Source of the DNA: Hyphochytrium catenoides
Lineage: Eukaryota; Sar; Hyphochytriomycetes; Hyphochytriales; Hyphochytriaceae
Assembly (NCBI GenBank): GCA_900088475.1
Contig: FLMG01003337.1
Span: forward strand, 61,497-125,496
Length of the DNA: 64,000 nt
Direction of reading: 5' to 3'
This document shows positions 23,298 to 35,745 of the stretch, one piece after another (positions within the stretch are counted from its first letter, which is position 1; the number at the start of each line of letters is the position of its first letter). The position numbers and the translations under genes are program-made. A model generated the notes under the pieces. That model saw only the letters and a list, made by a program, of their open reading frames with translations. It had not been told where the DNA came from and made no database searches.

Positions 23298-26200
23298 ATG
23301 CAGTCCTACAATGCAACAAGAAAAGCTCCTCTTGCTCTTCGACGACCTCTGGAGCAGGACCTTCAAATGTATCCTGTCATTCTAGTTCCTTCATCAACGC
23401 AGGATATGAGTTCAGGGTCACCATCGCATCCCAAAGAACAGGAAAGGACACCGCCAAAGATACCAGAAACACCTTCTCTTCAGCGTGTAGCATCCAATGC
23501 CATAGCGCATGATGAGGCCAGCTGCTCAACACCCTCACCTTTGCCGGAAGACCCTCCTTCTGCCACTCCTGGAAGTGACTTTGCCATCAAGAGGAAGACA
23601 AGCAAGATTTCCAGCATGCAAACGCCTCCTCCTATTGACGTGAGCGAGGATGATTATTCGAAGCGCTTAATGAGGATATTATCCTCATTGCCAGCAAGTC
23701 AGCCGTCAACAGATGGTCTACTGACAGCATCTAACCCTCCATCTCTCCTGCTCTCCCTCCTGGAAGAGAGGATCAAAGATACTGTTGTCGAGATGCGGCA
23801 ACTTAAAGCTGCTAATGCGCAGCTAGAACAGGATTTCTATCAGATCGGCAAGGATCTTGAAGGCTACCGCTACAGTAACTCATCTCACAAGAGGGCTATC
23901 AAGGAATCAATGTAAGAGATGATCATCGGAGCGAAAAAGTGGTAGGCGATGAAGCTATCAAGTTAGAAAGAGAGCTATGTTGGTGACCACACGTGAAGGA
24001 CGATTGGCTTTATGTTTTTGACGTGATCTCGCCCCTCTTTTGGTCATTAACTTGCAGGACTATGTCTGCAAAGCTTGCCGCGGAGTTAACGGTGACGAAG
24101 CAACAGCTAGAGGCAGAAAGCAGGGAGAAACAGCGACTTCTGGATACCTGGAAAGCCGAAACTGAGGACAAGATAGAAAAGATTATGCTTAGCAAGCTGC
24201 TAGCTTTTGAGGTAATTATTGGCAAGTGTGAGACAACAGTACAAATGAGAATGGGAAAACCAGACCCACTATTGACACTTATCCATCATAGGAACGCGAC
24301 ATCATCACGTCGCTTGCTCAGCATTGCAGTCAGTCCATTTTAGGGTGCAAAGCTAACAACCTCGGTTCAGGAGATGGGTACGAAGCCAGACTATTCATAA
24401 GTGACCTGCTTCTTATGCTGGGGAGACTACCTGGAGTTGCTGAGGAACAGTTAGCTGAGGCTTGCTCAGGATCAGACGAGCTGATGTTAAGTCTCCTATC
24501 ACACCACAAAGAACAAGTTAGCCACGGCCAAAAACAGCCATTTCTGCCAGCTCTCTCTGGACAGCTCAGAGAGTGGCAGGACACGGAACTAGGCCCATTA
24601 CCCGCGAAAGCAGCATCGCAGCTTTTCTTGCTCTCTTCTCTGGCCCTCAAGGAGGCTCTGGGAATCACCTTAAAGGGACGGCTCGACCTGCAAACAGCGC
24701 TTGCAAAGGAAGAAGAGCCAAAATGTGTGGACGACAGGGACTCGTTGGAGGCCATGCCGGAAGAGATAGCAAAAGAACAAGTTGTTAACAAGTCAACAGG
24801 CAACGACGAGGTTATGGAGGGGATGCATCGAGAACAGAGCGGCCAAGTACTTCAGCCGGTCTCTTCTGAAGGACACGAGCACATCGAGGTGCAAGGGAAC
24901 AAGTCAAATGAGGACGAAGAAGACAGTACTCTATTGTCAGCGCTGCTCTTACCAGTCCAAAGAGAGGCAGGGAATGTCACGCAGTCGCCAAGGAATGGAA
25001 GCGTCGACGACAGAGTGAAAGAGGTGGATCAACAGACAAGGACTGATGAAGACTTGCGCAATGCAGTAGATGGACGGGCTTACAACGCAATAGAAGAAAG
25101 TTCAGCAATTGACAAGAAAGAAGAGACACCGACAGAAGGAGGAGACACCTCAACAACTGCGAGTATATGTTCCCGCGCTCCAATGATAGGGGAGACAGAT
25201 CAAGAGACTGGGCCACAGGAAAGTCTGTTCAACTTTTCCGGCTCATATGTCGTAATGGAGGAAAGGGGCGACAACACGAGCATAACCGAAAAAGAAGTTT
25301 TGACTATCAGCTCCCCCATTCGCCTAGCTGAAGCTGAGGAAGAAGAATATGAGTCCGCGGAACAATCGGAGCCTTCAGTTGCCCTCGACACTAGCAGGTC
25401 TTGCCTCCCAGAAGAGATTGTAAAGCAGCCAACGACAGATAAGGAGCCAGCGCTGCCTGCAAAGGGGCTAGAACACGCAACATCATTATTGAGCCATGGC
25501 AAAGGAAAGGAGGAAGACAAGGAGAACATTTGGGATATAGTAGATAAGGATCCGAAAGATGCTTCGGTCCTCGATGCGCACGAGAGAGAAGAGGAAGTTC
25601 AAGGGTCAACAGAGATACCTGAGGTTGGCAGCACTCCATCCCGCGGTAGAAAGAGGCGCTTATCTCAGACGCCGTATAGAAGTCGAGAAAGGAAGAGGAA
25701 CAGATCCTCGAGCACCCCTAGACGAGAAGGAGGCCAAGGAGGGGGAAGAAGGAAACTGCATATAGCCACGCAGCAACTTGCGTCCCCTGACGACAGTAAC
25801 GGAGGACCAGACGAGTCATTCACGTCGAGTTCAAGCCCAGTGGTTGCTGCTACGCCAAAGCTGCAGAGCAAAGGAGCTAAGAATCTCAACAATCGAGGGC
25901 CCAGACCTGCCGCATATCAAGACGCTGACAAGGCAAAGCATGAAGAGACTGCGTCTAGTCTTCCTCACTGCTCTCCCTCTCGGGCGCAGGGACCACTTTC
26001 TTCCCGCTCACCAATTTTTGCTACCTTACTAATGACAAACTCGATGGCAGAGAAGCGTGACTTGCACTTCGAGCTCCTCTGCGCCTCGCACCCTCTAGCA
26101 GATCCCGCCAAAGACTGGCTTCAAAAGAAGTTTGGAACGTCCTTCAATGACCTATGGGAGGACAGGTACCCTTCGCTGCGCTTCCTTCGACTATATGTTG

Positions 26201-27282
26201 GTCTTGTCGCTTCTGGGCTACTCCGTACATATTTTCTTCAAACTTACCTTAGTAGAGCATTCGGTCGCTTGCTACCTGTGCTGCGGTTTGTTTCTATTCA
26301 CTATGTTCGTCTTAGGTGTCCCGCTCTATCATTCACCCGTAGTGTGCCCGTTCTTGTGGAGTCGTGGAAGTGGATCCTCTAGTTTCTTCAGAAGTTTCGG
26401 CAACGCCCACTACAGATGGTCCTCCTATTCAGCATGGCTTTCCATTTACTTCTTGTTCGGTTGCTCTTCGATTGATCTACAGAAAACGCTTTACAGTGGC
26501 TCTGACGCCCGTGAAAGAAGGTGGCAAGATGCTGGCCATTTGTGTTTTCCGCTTGAATGATAATGACGTTGAGCTCATCTTCCTCACGGTCAAAGACGAG
26601 CATAAACAGATGGGATTGGGAAGGTAAGAGGCGAGATGGAGGATTTATCACCTCGACCTTTTGTGCAGTGATCTGTCCTCTAGGGTCCCCCTATCTATCC
26701 TTTGAAGGCTAGTGCTTACTATGACGTTCGTCCTGCATCTTTCTCGTGATGGCATCCTTCTCGAAATAGGATGCTCTTATGCTTTGTAGCTGAAGCTACT
26801 ATCGCAATGAAGAGAAGCAGGCTGCTCATCGACAGCACTACTGCTGCTGAAAAGTACTGGGCCAACCCACGATTGGTGGGTATCTACTTCACGCTCTATT
26901 CTGTTTGGTCTTTGGTCTTTGGTGTGGCGTTGTGAGCTATTGATCTTTTCTCCTTACGGTGGCATTGTCATTTACTCTCTTGCCTTAGTGCGGCAGCCTC
27001 TTCTAGTCTGTTACATGTGTTCATTGATAGTTCATGAGTTTTATCCCGCCCTTTCATTATTACGTCGGCGTTGAGATGTTCTGACGCCTCGTCGACTTCT
27101 CGTTCTAGCTCGGAGAGAACTTTCCTGCTATCAATCGTGACGCTAGCTGGCCTCACGACGCCTACGGACGACGGTTCACGGGTGCATTTCCTTTTCTGCA
27201 CCGACCTATCCCTAGACAGAGCAGGGAATACATAAGGGAAGCGCTTCTTCGCCTCAAGCCAGGAATTGGGTTAGCTGCCTAG
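23298..27282 (+). CDS. Large acidic coiled-coil protein with C-terminal GNAT acetyltransferase domain
   Basis: Predicted N-acetyltransferase, substrate unknown. Exons: 23298-23911, 24058-24211, 24292-26165, 26483-26623, 26770-26875 and probably 27220-27282, in phase, giving about 983 residues. Residues ~1-120 are Ser/Pro-rich and disordered. A coiled coil follows (~150-260; LLSLLEERIKDTVVEMRQL, then AAELTVTKQQLEAESREKQ). The next ~450 residues are very acidic with a basic Ser/Arg island (SRGRKRRLSQTPYRSRERKR), a plausible nuclear localisation signal. The C-terminus is GNAT-like: KRFTVALTPVKEGGKMLAICVFR, VELIFLTVKDEH, the acetyl-CoA loop QMGLGRML, and a last helix before AAEKYW. The intron 26166-26482 is placed because it rejoins the GNAT frame with a strong pyrimidine tract. 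The last exon is the weakest; without it the protein would end at 26934. A chromatin role is an inference. Confidence 0.72.
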
Positions 27283-27641
27283 GACTGGGAATAAGAGCCT
27301 TCGTCTCCTCGACTCTGTCCTTCAGGACCTTTCTTCCCTGTAACCTCTTTTAGCTCACTCTTTCTTCTGTCCCTCATTCCTACTTATTGTACGCCCGCAA
27401 TTGATATTTATTTGAGACTAATAAGGTACAATGACTTTTTTTTCGTCAAAGAGAAGGAGTCCGCCAGCATAGATGAACGGACGCGTCCCGGTCCAGATAC
27501 TTTCTACTTTCGTCAAACACTAGAGGATCCCTCAGGAACATCTTTCTCAGAATATTTAGAGTTTCTTCTACTCTCAACTGGCATAGATGCTGAAGTAGGA
27601 AACTCCTCTTAGTCTTGGTCCTACAGCATCCTTCTTATCCA
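27283..27641. other. Short convergent spacer, 0.36 kb
   Basis: This stretch lies between two convergent genes (GNAT protein and dynein-2 light intermediate chain). A plus frame at 27412-27612 has no ATG start and no recognisable motif. The stretch should contain both 3' untranslated regions. Confidence 0.4.
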
Positions 27642-30600
27642 CTACTTCTTCTCCTGCTTCGACGCTGAGGCTTTGGCCTTGCCTTCCGCTTTGGTGCTCT
27701 CTTCTCCCTCTCTTCCTCCGCTGCTGCCATCTGTTCCTGCCTTTAGTCTTTGTCTTCTCTCCACCTCCTTCTTATAGCGGGCCAGCTCCTCCCTGGGAAT
27801 CGCAGTCAGCATAGTACGTTGGAAGAGAGAGACAATGGATCTATCAGTATGGAACGAGTAGGGACAAAGCCAGAGAGGGGGACCACAAGTAAGACGAACA
27901 ATGCTGGTTGAACTGAGAGCTAATAAATATGGCGGGAGAAAGAACAGAGCGCAGTGACCGCACCAGCCGAAGACAAGGAGGCCTCCAACCCACACATGAA
28001 CACCAAACAGACGATTCATAATGTAGAGGAGAGATTATTCGGAAGAGAGTGCGTACTCTCTCCCGTAGGGACGTGACATCGTGTTGGCTTACTCTTTCTG
28101 CTGAAACATAGCGTCAATCGTCGGCTCAGGGTACCGGTTGCCTTCATCTTCTTCTTTAGCTTCCGGTGCTGGAAGACGGAGGCCAAGGTTTCGGTTGAGC
28201 GGCATGCCATCACCTACCATCTCCTTGCTCAACTTCTTTACCGCGAGCGCGAGAGTCCCACCTACCATAGCTCGTTTTAACCTATTCTCTTATAGTGGGC
28301 TTACCTGTCTCTGTTGGAGGAAAAGTCTCTGCTACAAAAGGGAGCCAAGCCTTCATCCTGTTGTCACTACTCCCCACCTCAGAGATGGACCGCCCGGCCT
28401 TGGGAGGACCAATGTTCTGAAAGGAATCGGAGCCTATTCAATGACCGCAGTAGCCAAGATGAATATTAGAAGCAGCATACCGCAGAGCAACGCAAACCGA
28501 CAAAGGTGACCAACTAAGTTGTAGGAGAACGCTGAGGTCAGGAGCTAAGAGTAGACAAAATAACTTAGACCGGAGTGCAGGAGTTGTAAAGCAACAGGAA
28601 AAAAGAGAACCAAGCTACGCTATCGGGACGCTAAATCAGCAACGGCAAGAAAGATGAGGACCAAATCAGCGAGAGAAAGTGGGACGATTGCACCTGCAGG
28701 TATGAGAAGTGGTTTGCTCATCTCTGCTTCCGCTGTCTTCCTAGCCTCGCCTCTAAAGACATGTGCATTAATGACCCCGCGGAACTGTCAGAAAGCCAGG
28801 CAAAACAATGTCAGAACAGCATGCACGCAAGAAAGGTGTTGATAGCGTTAGTCGATCAGCAGCCGAGTAAGTACAGACCGAATAGCCTGCTTAGCGAAGA
28901 TTGGAAAGCACGCTCAAGAATTAGAAGCTGGTCGTAACAGAGGATACGATAGGAGGAATAGTGGAAGCAGGGTAAGGGTCACAACAAGATCATGAAGTCG
29001 TTCTAGGACGATCAGGCTCTCCCTGATAGCTTCGGCTCACATTAGCTACTAGGGTCTTCTCCTTAATGGAGGAAGAGAGAAGGGTGGCGCCCTGTAGATG
29101 ACTGATGTACCGCAGTGCCTGATTTAAAGCTTTCCGCTTCGAGCTGTAGAGGGGAAGCAGTAAGTATATACTAATCTGAGCAAGAAGTCTACATGAGGGG
29201 AATGTGGCAAGCAGTTGTGCGAGGATGCAACAAAGCAAGTGCTACTTCTCAGCGGATGGGAGGGGATAAGGACCAAGGAGTGAATGGTGATGCGGAAAAC
29301 TAAGAGATGATAACTAAAGGAGCACTTAGGAGGCGGTAGCGGCAGCCATGGGTTAGCACGAGAACAGGCCTAGAATTGCTTACGTCTCCTGCTCCTTGAA
29401 GACATCGTGTTTATGTGCCAGGATGATCATAGGGATAGGACTGGGATCCACAATCTTTTGGTCTTCATGGCCCTCTCCATACCTTGCCTTCGCCTTCTGC
29501 AGCAGCTTCTCTACCTCTTCTCCTCCTTTCTTTCCTCTGCCTAACTCTCTCACAGCTTCTCCCACTCTCTCTCGGACCAGCGAGAGAGAGCGAAGAAGTT
29601 CAGGAATGGCTTCTCCTGGCTAGTGGAGGGGAAGAGACATCAGATACAGAGAGTAACTTGCTAAGAGACAACTGCGGGCATGAAACACCATAGACAAGCA
29701 AAACAGAAAGCCTTTCAGAGAGGGAACGCAGAGGAGAAAGGACAGGATTGGAGACTCAAAGGTTCTCGATAATAAAGCGCTGCCTTATGCCATGGACCTA
29801 ATAGCTAGTGGTATCTCTGCTTCCTTTTCTTCTCGTCTCTTTCCGGTGTGTCTCTCTCGCTCTTTAGTTCATTGAATGAAGGGATTGAACCAGCCCAATG
29901 CTTGAGTTGAATCTTTGCTCACCTTGGAGAGATCGACGACGATGGCTAAAGTCAGGGAGCAGAGTTTATCGGAGGAAATCGGGATCTTGGTAAGCTCTGA
30001 GATCTTGCTACCACCGGCTGGAAAGGAAAGAGGAGGTGAGAGTCAAGCCGGTCACTCCATGGAACGTGTCAAGGTGTTGGACGTTCTTTAAATCCATCCA
30101 TTTGGAGTCGGGCTTAATTCCCATCCCCTTCCTCTCCCTCTCTCTCTGCGAATCTTGGTGCTTTCCCTTGCAGGCGTTGGGTGTGCCACTTACCGAGTTC
30201 CCAGACGTGACAGACATCCTTCACTGCAGCGCCTCCGGAGCCAGACTTCCTCCAGAAAGAGTATTCCAAAGCTACTGTCGGTTTTGGTGCGTCGTCGCCT
30301 AGTGTTAAGGATAGCGTGGTGATGCAATGAGTCAAAGAGCTGCTTATATTAGCGACAAGCTAGTAGAAGGAAGCTATGGACAGAAAAAGCAGATTATGGG
30401 CTTGATCGGAACTGCAGAAGACGGAACACTATAGAGTCACGCAAGAGCTACAGCGGTAGTTCTCTAAGGCGAATGGACAGTTCAACAGCGAAAGCAGCTT
30501 GGGTTGAGGGAGTAGAGCCACTGACTTTTCGCCGAGGAAAGGAAGTTCTGAATGATCGAAGACTTCCCACTGCCACGAGGCCCAATGAAGAGAATGTTAC

Positions 30601-30977
30601 TCTCAGACGGAGCTCTACCGCTGGATCCTACAATAGCGGGACAGACACTTGTTAGGCCATAGACGTAGATAGAACAGGGGAGAATAAGCCACTAGGTAAG
30701 GCCACTAGGTGTTGCATATGAAGTCTAGCTCTATAAGCGACATGCTCACCCTGGTTGTCCTCAAGTCGTGCCCGGCTTACATCCTCCGCGACCATCTGAA
30801 GTAGATCCCTAGGCTAAGAAGGGAGGAGTAAGGAGGAATCAAACGTCAGAAGAAGTGTAGGGTAAGTGATCAGCAGCTAGCATTCAGAGCTGGGTGAGAG
30901 AAACATATAGGTCTGGATGAGCTCAACGGAGTTGAAGCCAAGAAAGACCCTACCTCCAATCCCTTGGCCTCCGACAT
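27642..30977 (-). CDS. Cytoplasmic dynein 2 light intermediate chain (D2LIC, DYNC2LI1-like)
   Basis: Subunit of the dynein-2 motor that drives retrograde intraflagellar transport. Eleven exons: 30977-30954, 30813-30750, 30627-30526, 30298-30194, 30017-29923, 29619-29384, 29143-29041, 28784-28694, 28433-28371, 28261-28093 and 27792-27642, in phase, 400 residues (vertebrate forms are ~350). Seen: a P-loop NILFIGPRGSGKSS (~45); DDAPKPTVALEYSFWRKS; KDVCHVWELAGGSKISEL; LAIVVDLSK; DPSPIPMIILAHKHDVF, the pseudo-GTPase guanine-site strand; LRYISHLQGATLL; GSDSFQNIGPP; and the C-terminal PEPTIDAMFQQKEEELARY. The extra length is mostly a linker of ~55 residues after GSDSFQNIGPP and a Lys/Ala/Glu-rich tail. 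The lysine of the P-loop is kept, so nucleotide binding remains possible. Its presence implies that the organism makes a cilium or flagellum at some stage. The first exon codes for only eight residues. Confidence 0.93.
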
Positions 30978-32835
30978 CGTTCTTCTGCTCTGCACACCCC
31001 AGCCCCGGCGCTAAAGGGACCCAGCCAGCTTCCACACTGAGCGCCACTGCAGCCTTTCAACAGCTGCAAGTGACGGTGGATAACCTAGCGCCACGGAAGG
31101 AGGGGCGATGAAAAGGAGATGTAACCTCGCGGCAGAGGCGCCGCTGGAGTTGCAAGGAAGGAGGAGCAAGCGCCACTTCTGTCACCTTGCTTGGTACAAT
31201 TCATAGACAAAACGAAAGGACATGGAAGGGTCTTTAAGTACTTTGGTATGAAATGACCCTAGACAAGGAACTGATGGATTTAAAGCCTCAGGCCAACAGG
31301 CATTGTCATTTCTATACAGTTGTACAGGTTATTTACAGGCAATGACGGAGACCTCGGTCGAAAGATTAGAGCAGCTTCTCACATACACAGCAGAGCCTCA
31401 CCAGCAGCAGCAGAGACAGAGAAAGATCTCTTCGAGTCAAGAACATCGGTAGTCACGTCCTCTACAGCTAAGCGTGCGAGAGGCTGCAGACATTACTTAC
31501 TGCATATTGTTATTAGGAGGTGTTACTAATGATGTAGCCGCGTTCACTGCTAGGCAGCACGAGCTTCTCCGATAACGTTGATAGAGCCACAGATATTTGC
31601 TTGGTCGGCTGGGCAGAGGCGGGACCTATGTCGTTATTGTTGCAACTCTACATACGCTACTGCCGCATAAAGAGGCGTTCCTCATGGCCTGTGACGCCCC
31701 AGGCGGGCTATTTATTAGGGGTTTCGCAATAAGTAAGCGGCCGGGTCCCTACATCCACAGACTTTGTTCTGCCATGCCAATACCAGGATGAGGTCTATGG
31801 AACCATAGGGAAGGAGACAAAACACGATTAAGCAGCAGTCAGTAGTCTTCTTGCCTGCAGTTGCACTACCCAGATCCGGCCAAAGCCGACTCGCTGATAC
31901 CACTAATACAGCGATCGGAGGAGTGCGGGATCAAGGAAAGGATTAGGTGTTAGAGCCGTGCTGGGAAGAAGTTGATGGAGGGGCGCATGAAAATGCATTG
32001 AATCAGCTTCCGGTGTGGCTAACTCTTAAGCAGAGCCTAGCTAGTTCTTCAACTCCCCATCGAGCCCCGTGAGGGAGAGTCCAAGAAGGTATTTGCAGAC
32101 TTATCACTCTACCTATCTTCAGCGTCAGCACTGGCCAGCCTGAATTTCAAAACTCTCTACGGCCCATAAGCTCATCTAAGAGGAGAGTCATAGACGCTAG
32201 CTAGCATCACTCAGAGCAGAGACAATGATAACAGGTCCCTTTGAGATCGAAGGGAGAAACCGCAGGTCCCTGTAAAAGCAGAGCTCCCTAACAATTAGAC
32301 AGCGCAAGACAAGAGATCGCAGGCCTGTCGAGCTTGCAAAAGCTTTCTGCCGTGTCCAGCAGCGGCTAAGGGTCTCACATCTCTCATCATCATCTGCAGA
32401 TAATTCCTCTGGCGTCTGCTGCAGTCGGTATCTACACGATGGACAGCATTATTTACCAGGAATGGTTTCTGTTTGCGAGGAGGTTGGAGTTGATGACTCT
32501 AATCGCTAACCGCCCTGCCATTCATAAAGCAAAGAAATACAATAAGGCGGCACCGCTACGCACCTAATCCTCTTCCGCCCCCACACGCTGCCATCATTTC
32601 CCCAACATCACTTCCTTCCCGGAGCAATTCCTCCACCATCGTAGTGCTTCCTTTTCTTGATAGCCTCATTCACAGCCTTCAGAAGCTCTATTGCCAAGCT
32701 GCACACCGACCTGCCGGCAGGAGGCAAGGCTGTAGCAGAATCCGAGGGTCACTCAGAGTCAGTCGACCCGGTGAATAACTTGCACGCAGCCCATGAGCAG
32801 CCGCAGCCTTGCTGGCAGCAGGAGTCGTTGGTCTG
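30978..32835. other. Divergent promoter spacer, 1.86 kb
   Basis: This stretch lies between the divergent starts of the dynein-2 chain and the SLC25 carrier, so it holds both promoters. Open frames are at most 69 codons. No RNA gene or repeat is evident. Confidence 0.45.
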
Positions 32836-34981
32836 ATGGCCTCAGAGTCTCCGAACTTCGCCCTAGTGGGGAAAGCGGAGAAGGATCACAGTCTTACCGC
32901 TCCTTCTCGCTCGGCCGACGGCAAGGCTCTCGGTGACTCTTTAAGAACGATACAATGGGATGAGCTAGACAAGAAGAAGTACTACTTCTTCGGACCCACG
33001 CTATTCCTAGGTGTTAGGGCTATTGTCTATCCTTCCAACCTGGTCAAGACGATTCTGCAGGTACTACCGGAGACCCACAGGGTGTATGGCTTCTTTGTCA
33101 TCCTCCCCTTGCCTTTATATCAATAAGCAATTCGCTCTTTCTCCAATGACATCGCTCGGCTCCGTGTATATCTCTCTTTGTGTTCCGAGCAGCCATCACC
33201 TCAAAAACAGCTGTCCTCCTTGCTTGCTTCTATTTGTGACTCTTCTTCATCGACCTGTTGGCGTTCATTCTTTGGTTCTTCATCCAAAATAAGTCGATCC
33301 TGACTGCATTGGGCCTCAACCCACTGTTACATGTCTTCTATGCCCGTCACTTTCGCTGCGCTAGGTGCAACATCCAGGCGACGTTCGCTATCGAGGGACA
33401 TTTCATGCATTCAGAGAGATCATTAGACGAGAGGGGTTTTTGGCCTTGTACAAAGGTTTCTGGGCGAACAGTCTGGGCATAGTGTCAGGAAATATCTACA
33501 TTTCATCGTACGAGATTATCAAACACTGGCTCCAACGGAGAGGACATGTGAGTTCTGTTCAGACTTCATCACAGAGCGGTACCCTTCCGTCCGTCCTTAA
33601 CTCCTTGTTTCTCTCTCTCTCTCTCTGGCGTCTCTGGTCATGACCTTTGGTCTGTCTATCCTATTCCTTGTCAAACAAGGATAAGGCAACCTCGAACCTG
33701 GTGAGCGGTGCCTTTGCTTCAATGGTCTCACAGACGATCGTAGTCCCTCTGGACATTGTGTCACAAAAATTGATGGTAAGAAGCGCCGCAGCAGCTACAG
33801 GAGGCCTATTCTGAAGCAGAACCAGTGTCTTACTCGACCCTTGTTGCTCCTTATCTTTCTACTACCTAACTCGCGTAAATATCAGGTGCAGAAGCCCCAG
33901 GAGCAGCGGATGACCGGCATTCAGATCACCCGGAACATATTGCGGACAGAGGGCGTCCGCGGTCTCTATCGGTTCGTCTATCTCACCTGCCTTTAACCTT
34001 CAATCTCCAGTCCGTGTTGTCCTTTGCTCCTACCAAAGTTTATATCTTGCCCTTGACCCTTTCTGGCTTCTTTGGGCGATCTCTCCGCTAACTGCGATTC
34101 CTGATTGTGTCGTCCAATTAGGGGTTACTTCGTGTCGATTGCTACCTATGCGCCGAGCTCAGCAATCTGGTGGACCACCTATGAGCTTGCTCTTCCAGCA
34201 GTCTACCGCTCCACCCCCATTCACGATGGTCTGTCTAGTTCTTAATTAGCTTGTCCATTCTTTGGCCTCTCCTTATCTTGTCCTTTGTATATGGTCATCG
34301 AAGTGCTTCATGCATCTGCTGCTCTCAAGAAGTCTTAACATCGGCCTTCTAGTCCTACCTCTCCCTTTCTGGCTTCTCCTCCTGGGAGGGCATTCACCTA
34401 TAAACTCTCTTGAAACTCTCTCCCAGACTCAGTCTCTGGTCTTGCTCCCGCTAGCGCCAAGTTTGGCAGTTTTATCATATCAAGTGACGCTTCTCATTGA
34501 CTGCTGTTTCCTCCATCTGACGGCTATGTTCCCTGCTAGATACCACGCGTGAAGTAGTCTCCCAAGCTTTCACTGGTGGTATCTCAGGAGTGGTAGCTGC
34601 GGCTTCAACTAACCCATTTGATGTTATTCGAACCCGGACGCAGGTAATTGGAATAGCCTACTACGGTCTCCTGCCTCTGGAAGACTACCTCTCACTTTAT
34701 TGCCTACTCTATAACCTTGCCTCTATATACCTTGCCTGTCGTCTACTCTTATGATCCATTATCTCTTTGTACCTCCTGGTGCACCCTGGTTATTGCAGGT
34801 TGAGGGCACAGGAACTATGGAGACGGTGAGAACTCTACTAAGACAAGAAGGGCTCCGAGGACTATACAGCGGAGTGAGCGCTAGAATGCTTAGTATGGGA
34901 CCTTCTGGGGTCCTGGTCATCTCAACTTATGAGCTTGTGAAGCGATTGTCAAGGAAAGCACCCTCCAACGTGGGCACATAA
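32836..34981 (+). CDS. Mitochondrial carrier, SLC25A44-like
   Basis: Inner-membrane solute carrier. SLC25A44 in mammals imports branched-chain amino acids into mitochondria; the substrate here is inferred only from the closest-looking family. Seven exons: 32836-33060, 33365-33547, 33680-33775, 33886-33971, 34122-34228, 34540-34643 and 34799-34981, in phase, 327 residues. The signature IQWDELDKKKYYFFGPTLF precedes helix 1. Three carrier repeats each have a P-x-x-x-[IV] turn closing the odd helix: YPSNLVKTILQ, VPLDIVSQKLM and NPFDVIRTRTQ. Each is followed by the G-x-x-x-[LF]Y[KRS]G pattern (FLALYKGFWANSLG, VRGLYRGYFVS, LRGLYSGVSARM). In repeat 1 the usual acidic residue after the proline is Ser-Asn, as in the SLC25A44 group. 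The upstream in-frame TTG is not a start; ATG at 32836 was chosen. Confidence 0.93.
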
Positions 34982-35745
34982 GTAAAGGACAAGCAACATG
35001 CCGGCAACAACCTTTGGGATGGGTCGCATGAATGATATCTTCTCGTGCAGGACAGAAAGACATTCGAGCGTCCTTTGCCATTAGACTGCTTCCGAACCTT
35101 TCACTGGACTGCTGCAGAATCTCCCCTTCCAGTTGCGACTGCACAGTTTTGGGAAGTGGCATGCTTACGCAGTGGTCGGATATCTAGCTTTTACTTTGAG
35201 GGAAACCTTAGGCGTGACAGCTGGGGATCGGGTGAGCATGCCAGACGACGCATCGTAACGGATTCAAACGCCCTTGTTCGGGCCCTCTTCTCAGGCGCCG
35301 CGCGGTAGTGCTAGAGACCTAGACCGAGAGGCTCTCTGATGAGCTCCTGCAGAGTTTCAGAGCTTCTTCAGAGTCTGCAGATCCATCTTTGCAAGTCACT
35401 TCCTCTCCATGAATCCAGGATAATATAGTGTCTCTTAAGACTTATACCTCATAGATGATGATGGTATCCTCAATAATCCAGTTGAAGTTTTGGAAGATTT
35501 TTGTCCCACAGAGCACGAGAAATATCAGAAGCGGGCCGACAACACCCATCACGCTGACAGTCCTGACTTCTGTCCGTCATCGATCATCAGCCTTTATATG
35601 CAGCTCACTCTCCCACAGACGTTTGAAAGACGAAGTGAGAGCTTTATAGAGGACCGAGAAGTGCATGTACTGGGCCACAGCTTATACTCGCTGTGCTCTA
35701 ATCGTACACTACCCAGTCCTCCAGGCGTTAAACCTGTGAACCACA
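34982..35745. other. Intergenic spacer, 0.76 kb
   Basis: This stretch lies between the carrier stop and the amino-acid transporter start on the same strand. Frames of up to 101 codons are open on both strands but have no motif. I see no gene. Confidence 0.4.

Noticed and set aside
26132-26560. 142-codon plus-strand frame with membrane-like stretches
   Set aside because: It spans the 26166-26482 intron of the GNAT gene. The frame that continues into the GNAT motif is a different one.
26968-27201. Minus-strand frame with coiled-coil-like composition
   Set aside because: It lies opposite the last proposed intron of the GNAT gene and has no start context, partner exon or homology that I can see.
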